A stretch of 64,000 bases of DNA from Odobenus rosmarus divergens (lineage: Eukaryota > Chordata > Mammalia > Carnivora > Odobenidae). The stretch lies in NCBI RefSeq assembly GCF_000321225.1, contig NW_004450585.1:1808010-1872009 (forward strand), in the 5' to 3' direction. A model generated the notes under the pieces. That model made no database searches. It was not told the origin of the DNA and saw only the letters and a program-made list of their open reading frames with translations. The translations under genes and the position numbers were made by a program. This document shows, piece after piece, positions 60,550 to 64,000 of this stretch. Each line of letters begins with the position of its first letter. Positions within the stretch are counted from its first letter, which is position 1.

Positions 60550-61253
60550 GTGGAAGACAAAAGTAGGAGGAAAGAACAAGGGCAACAAATAAAAAGAACA
60601 GTGAAAAATATGGTAGATATTATTCTAACTATACCTATTACCACTTTAAAGTTCAATGGTCTAAATACACCAATAAAGGACAAAATATTTTCAGAATGGA
60701 TCAAAAAACTAGATCCAAAGATATGTTTTCTATAGGAAACCCACTTTAAATGTAGAAACACCTATCTATTTAAAGTAAATGAGTGGAGAAAGACACACCA
60801 ATTCTAATACTAATCAAAAGAAAGCAGGTGTAGTTACATTAATTTCAAACAGAGCTGATTTCAGAGCAAAAATTGTTATCAGGGATAAAGAGAAACATTA
60901 AATAATGTTAATAGGGGGTCAACGGTAAAGACATAATAATCCTTAACATCTACGCATCAAAATATGTGAGAGCATCAAAATATGTGATGCAAAAAATGAT
61001 AGAATTTCAAGGAGAAATAAATGAATCCACTATCATAGCTGGAGACTTTAACACTATTCTACCAGAAATGGACAGATCTAGCAGACAGAAAATCTGTAAG
61101 GATATAGTTGAGCTTAACAGTGCCTACAGTCAATTGGATACAATGGACATGCAGAGACTACTTCATCCAACAGCAGCAGATTATACATTCTTCTCAGATT
61201 TACAAGGATCATTCACCAAAATAGACACATTCTGGTTCATAAAGCACACTTAA
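60550..61253 (+). pseudogene. LINE-1 ORF2 endonuclease domain remnant
   Basis: The frame at 60550-60735 shows the endonuclease start (LKFNGLNTPIKDKIFSEWIK, then DPKICFL before a stop where the family has a QETHF block). After frame shifts the frame 60966-61253 keeps the GDFNT motif with its catalytic Asp and Asn, RSSRQKICKDIVELNSAY, and LHPTAADYTFFS. This apurinic endonuclease-like domain normally nicks the target at TTTT/A. Stops and shifts rule out function. Confidence 0.85.
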
Positions 61254-62367
61254 CAAATCTAAAAGAATAAAATTCATACAATGTCTGCTTTTATACTATA
61301 ATGGAATTAAACTAGACATCAGTAAACAGAAAAGTAGCTGGCAAATCCCAATATATGTGGTGAATAAACAATACAATTCTAAATAACACATGGGTCAAAG
61401 AAGATCAAAAGAAATTACAAAATATTTAAAACTAAATGAACATGAAAATACAACATATCAAAATTTGTAGGATGCAGTGAAAACAGTATTTAAAGGGAAA
61501 GTCACAGCATTGAATGTATACATTAGAAAAGAAGTAAGATCTGAAATCAATAATCTAAGCTTTCAATTTAGGAAACTAGAAAAAGAAGAACAAATTAATT
61601 CCCAAATAAGAATAATAAGAAATAATAAAAATCAGAACAAGAATCAATGAAATTGAAAAGAAGAAATCAATAAAACCAAAAGCTGGTTATTTGAAAAAAA
61701 ATCAATAAATTAATTTTAGATACCTTCTAGCCAGGACAACCAGGAAAAAACAGAATAAACACATTACTAGTATCAGAAAGGAATGGGGCTATCAGTACTG
61801 ATCCTATCATATTAAAAGGATAATAAGGGAGTATTATGAACAACTCTGTGTCCCCAAATTGGATAACCTAAATGAAATGGACCAATTATTTGAAAGACAC
61901 AATCTGCCAAAACCCACACAAGAATAACAAAATGAACAGGCCTAAAATAGTTAAAGAAATTGAATCAATAATTAATAACCTTCCCAAACAGAAAGCATGA
62001 GGCCCAGATGGGTTCACTGGTGAATTCTATAAAGATTTTAAAAGAAAAATTATACTGATTCCCTACAATCTCTTCCAGAAGATAGAAGCAAAGGGAATAC
62101 TTCCTAACCTATTCTATGAGGCCAGCATTACTCTAATACCAGAACTAGAGAATGACATTACAAGAAAAGAAAACCACAAGACTATTTTATTCATGAGCAC
62201 ATATACAAATGCCTCACAAAATATTGACAAATCAAATCCAATAATGTATAATAAGAATTATACACCACAAATTGGATTTACCCCAGGCACGCAAGCCTGG
62301 ATCAACATTCAATAATCAATTAATGTAATCCATCACATCAACAAGCTAAAGAAGAAAAATCACATGA

Positions 62368-62746
62368 TAATATCAATAGATACAGAAAAAGCATTTGACA
62401 AAGTGCAATATGCATTCATGATAAAAATTCTCAGCAAACTAGGAATAGAAGGAAGCTTCGCCAGTTTGATAATATCTACTAGGAACCTACAGCTAAAAAT
62501 AAACCAACCAACCAAACAAACAAAAAAACCCTACAGCTAACAAAATACTTATTGGTGAGAAACTCAAAGCTTTCCCATTAAGATCAGAAATATGGCAAGG
62601 ATGTTCCTTCTCAAAACTCCTTTTCAACATCAGGACTGAATGTACTAGTTAATGCAATATGATGAGAAAAGGAAATATAAGGTACACCAACTGGGAAGGT
62701 TGCAATAAAACTGTGTATTTTTGCAGATGATATGATCTCTATGTAG
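62368..62746 (+). pseudogene. LINE-1 ORF2 reverse transcriptase core remnant
   Basis: Translation at 62370-62406 reads [12 protein letters not shown], the RT block with the first catalytic Asp. At 62720-62734 it reads FADDM, the counterpart of the YxDD catalytic box, with a stop eleven bases later (62744-62746). Between them lie indels and an (AAAC)n patch at 62500-62530. Clearly inactive. Confidence 0.85.
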
Positions 62747-62801
62747 AAAATCAGGATTAATTAAAAATATCCTGGAAGTAAAGAGTAATAATAGATTGTA
62801 G

Positions 62802-63043
62802 GGACACCTGTGTGGCTCAGTTGGTTAAGCATCTGCCTTCTGTTCAGGTTGTGATCCCAGGGTCCTGGGACTCAGTCCCATATTGGGCTTCTTGCTCAGT
62901 GGAGAGCCTGCTTCTCCCTCTGCTACAGCTCCTCCTGCTTGTGCTCTCTCTCTCTGACAAATAAATAAAATCTTTAAAAAATAAATGAATGAATGAATGA
63001 ATAAATAAATAGATAAATAAATAGATTTATTTTAAAAAATAGC
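62802..63043 (+). mobile_element. CAN-SINE with (AATG)n/(AAAT)n-expanded tail
   Basis: Sense SINE with a somewhat worn head (ggacacctgtgtggctcag). Its tail has grown to aatgaatgaatgaat and aaataaatagataaat units. Direct repeat tagattgtag at 62792-62801 and 63044-63053. Inserted into the ORF2 of the sense L1. Confidence 0.93.
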
Positions 63044-63079
63044 TAGATTGTAGGATATAAAAGTCATTTACTTTCTTCT

Positions 63080-64000
63080 ATACCAGCAATGAACAAGTGG
63101 GATTTGAAATTGCAAACACAATACCATTTCCATTAGCACCCCTCAAATGAAATATTTAGGTATAAATCTAATAGAATTTATACCAGGCCTATATATGGAA
63201 AACTACAAAACTCTGATGAAAGAAATCAAAGTAACAAAATAATGGAGCTAATATTCCATGTTCATGAAGACTGACTATTGGCAAGATGTCAGTTCTTTCT
63301 AATTTGATCTACAGATTCAACAATTCCAGTTAAAATCCCAGAAAGTTTTTTTGGTGGAAACCAACAAACTAAATCTAAATTTTATGGACAGAAAAAAAAC
63401 CCAGAATGGCCAATACAACATTGAAGGAAAAGAACAAAGCCAGAAGACTGACACTACCCAACTTCAAAACTTATCATCAGCCTACAGTAATCAAGACAGT
63501 GTTTTATCAAGTGAGAGAATAGACAAATAGATTAATGACACTGCATGAAGAGCCCAGTAATAGATATGACCCAAACAAATACAGTCAACTTTACAAAGAA
63601 GCAAAGGCAATACAATGACACAAAGACAGTCTTTTCAACAATGGTGCTGGAACAACTAGAAATCCACATGTAAAAAACTGAATCTAAACATAGACCTATA
63701 CCCTTTACAAAAATTAACTCAAATTGCCTCATAAACCTATATGTAAAATTTAAAACTATAAAACTCCTACAAGATAACATAGGAGAAAACCTAAATAACT
63801 CAGGTATGGTGATGACTTTAGATATAACACTAAAGGAATGATCCATGAAAGAAGGAATTGATAAGCTGGACCTAATTAGGATTAAAACTTCTACTTTGTG
63901 ATATGCACTATCAAGGGAATAAGAAGACAAGCCACAGATTGAAAAAAAATTATTTGCAGATCACATTTCTGATTAAGGACTATTGTGCAAAATATACAAA
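63080..64000 (+). pseudogene. LINE-1 ORF2 C-terminal region remnant, cut by window edge
   Basis: Sense L1 ORF2 after the reverse transcriptase: accaggcctatatatggaaa actac, gacagtcttttcaacaatgg tgctggaaca, aattgataagctggacctaa, ending in attatttgcagatcac at the window edge. Multiple frame breaks. The antisense 132-codon open frame at 63532-63930 is a mirror of it. Confidence 0.8.

Larger units (their letters stand above)
58185..64000 (+). mobile_element. Long old LINE-1, sense, running off the right edge
   Basis: From a 5' region near 58185 (exact start uncertain) through ORF1-side sequence (catgcaagaacagataggca atgtaagcag at 59027, ctaaaagagacactataat, ccaacctagaattctgtacc at 59635), the inter-ORF spacer (cagtttgtttaaaataataa; tttgaaagtggacttggagt), and ORF2 from about 60600 to beyond 64000. 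A Tigger-type element (60002-60323) and a SINE (62802-63043) are nested in it. ORF1 and ORF2 hold many stops and indels. It belongs to an older L1M-type family than the antisense L1 at 40085-47592, judged by divergence. Confidence 0.8.

Noticed and set aside
63532..63930. 132-codon minus-strand frame
   Set aside because: Mirror of the sense L1 ORF2 C-terminal region.
1..64000. CRISPR array, operons, ribosome binding sites or phage genes
   Set aside because: The window is vertebrate nuclear DNA; direct repeats are target-site duplications and microsatellites, not spaced arrays.

Overview
The window is nuclear DNA of a mammal, almost certainly a carnivoran. It carries fifteen tRNA-Lys-derived CAN-SINEs, and carnivore-type LINE-1 3' ends. 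The SINE consensus seen here (gcctgggtggctcag ... ggtcatgatcccagggtcctggg ... (TC)n, aaataaataaaatctt) is closer to bear/seal/weasel (arctoid) copies than to dog or cat copies as I remember them, so I infer an arctoid carnivoran. No host protein-coding gene, exon, tRNA, rRNA or CpG island could be supported. All open frames are short and are explained by repeats or by chance, so this is a gene desert or the interior of a very large intron.

Layout. 1-2275: four LINE-1 3' ends stacked head to tail, one split by a SINE. 2276-12890: AT-rich sequence with old MIR, L2, MER5A-like and LTR relics and three SINEs. 12895-17905: antisense L1 relics with an MLT1-like LTR and a LINE-1 inverted by twin priming (14915-16821). 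17906-40084: mostly unassigned AT-rich sequence with eight SINEs, one MER20, other DNA transposons, L2 relics, a (TTTC)n/(TTTA)n block and a 50-base assembly gap (37202-37251). 40085-47592: a near-complete antisense L1 of roughly 6 kb, itself holding a younger antisense L1 (44657-45889) and a SINE (44154-44359). 47593-58184: MIR, three L2 copies, a young 217-bp L1 stub with a clear target-site duplication, and a long GAAA tract. 58185-64000: an old sense-strand L1 with decayed ORF1/ORF2, holding a Tigger-type element and a SINE, running off the right edge.

No genes work together here. What can be read is an insertion history: direct repeats flank nearly every SINE and give relative order, L1 bodies act as landing sites for later L1 and SINE insertions, and simple repeats grew at fixed places within L1 sequence. 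I found no convincing undescribed system. The best observations are two independent SINE insertions at the same site of two paralogous L1 copies, recurrent microsatellite growth at one L1 position, and the stacked and inverted L1 structures. Repeat family names are from memory of consensus sequences and should be read as approximate.
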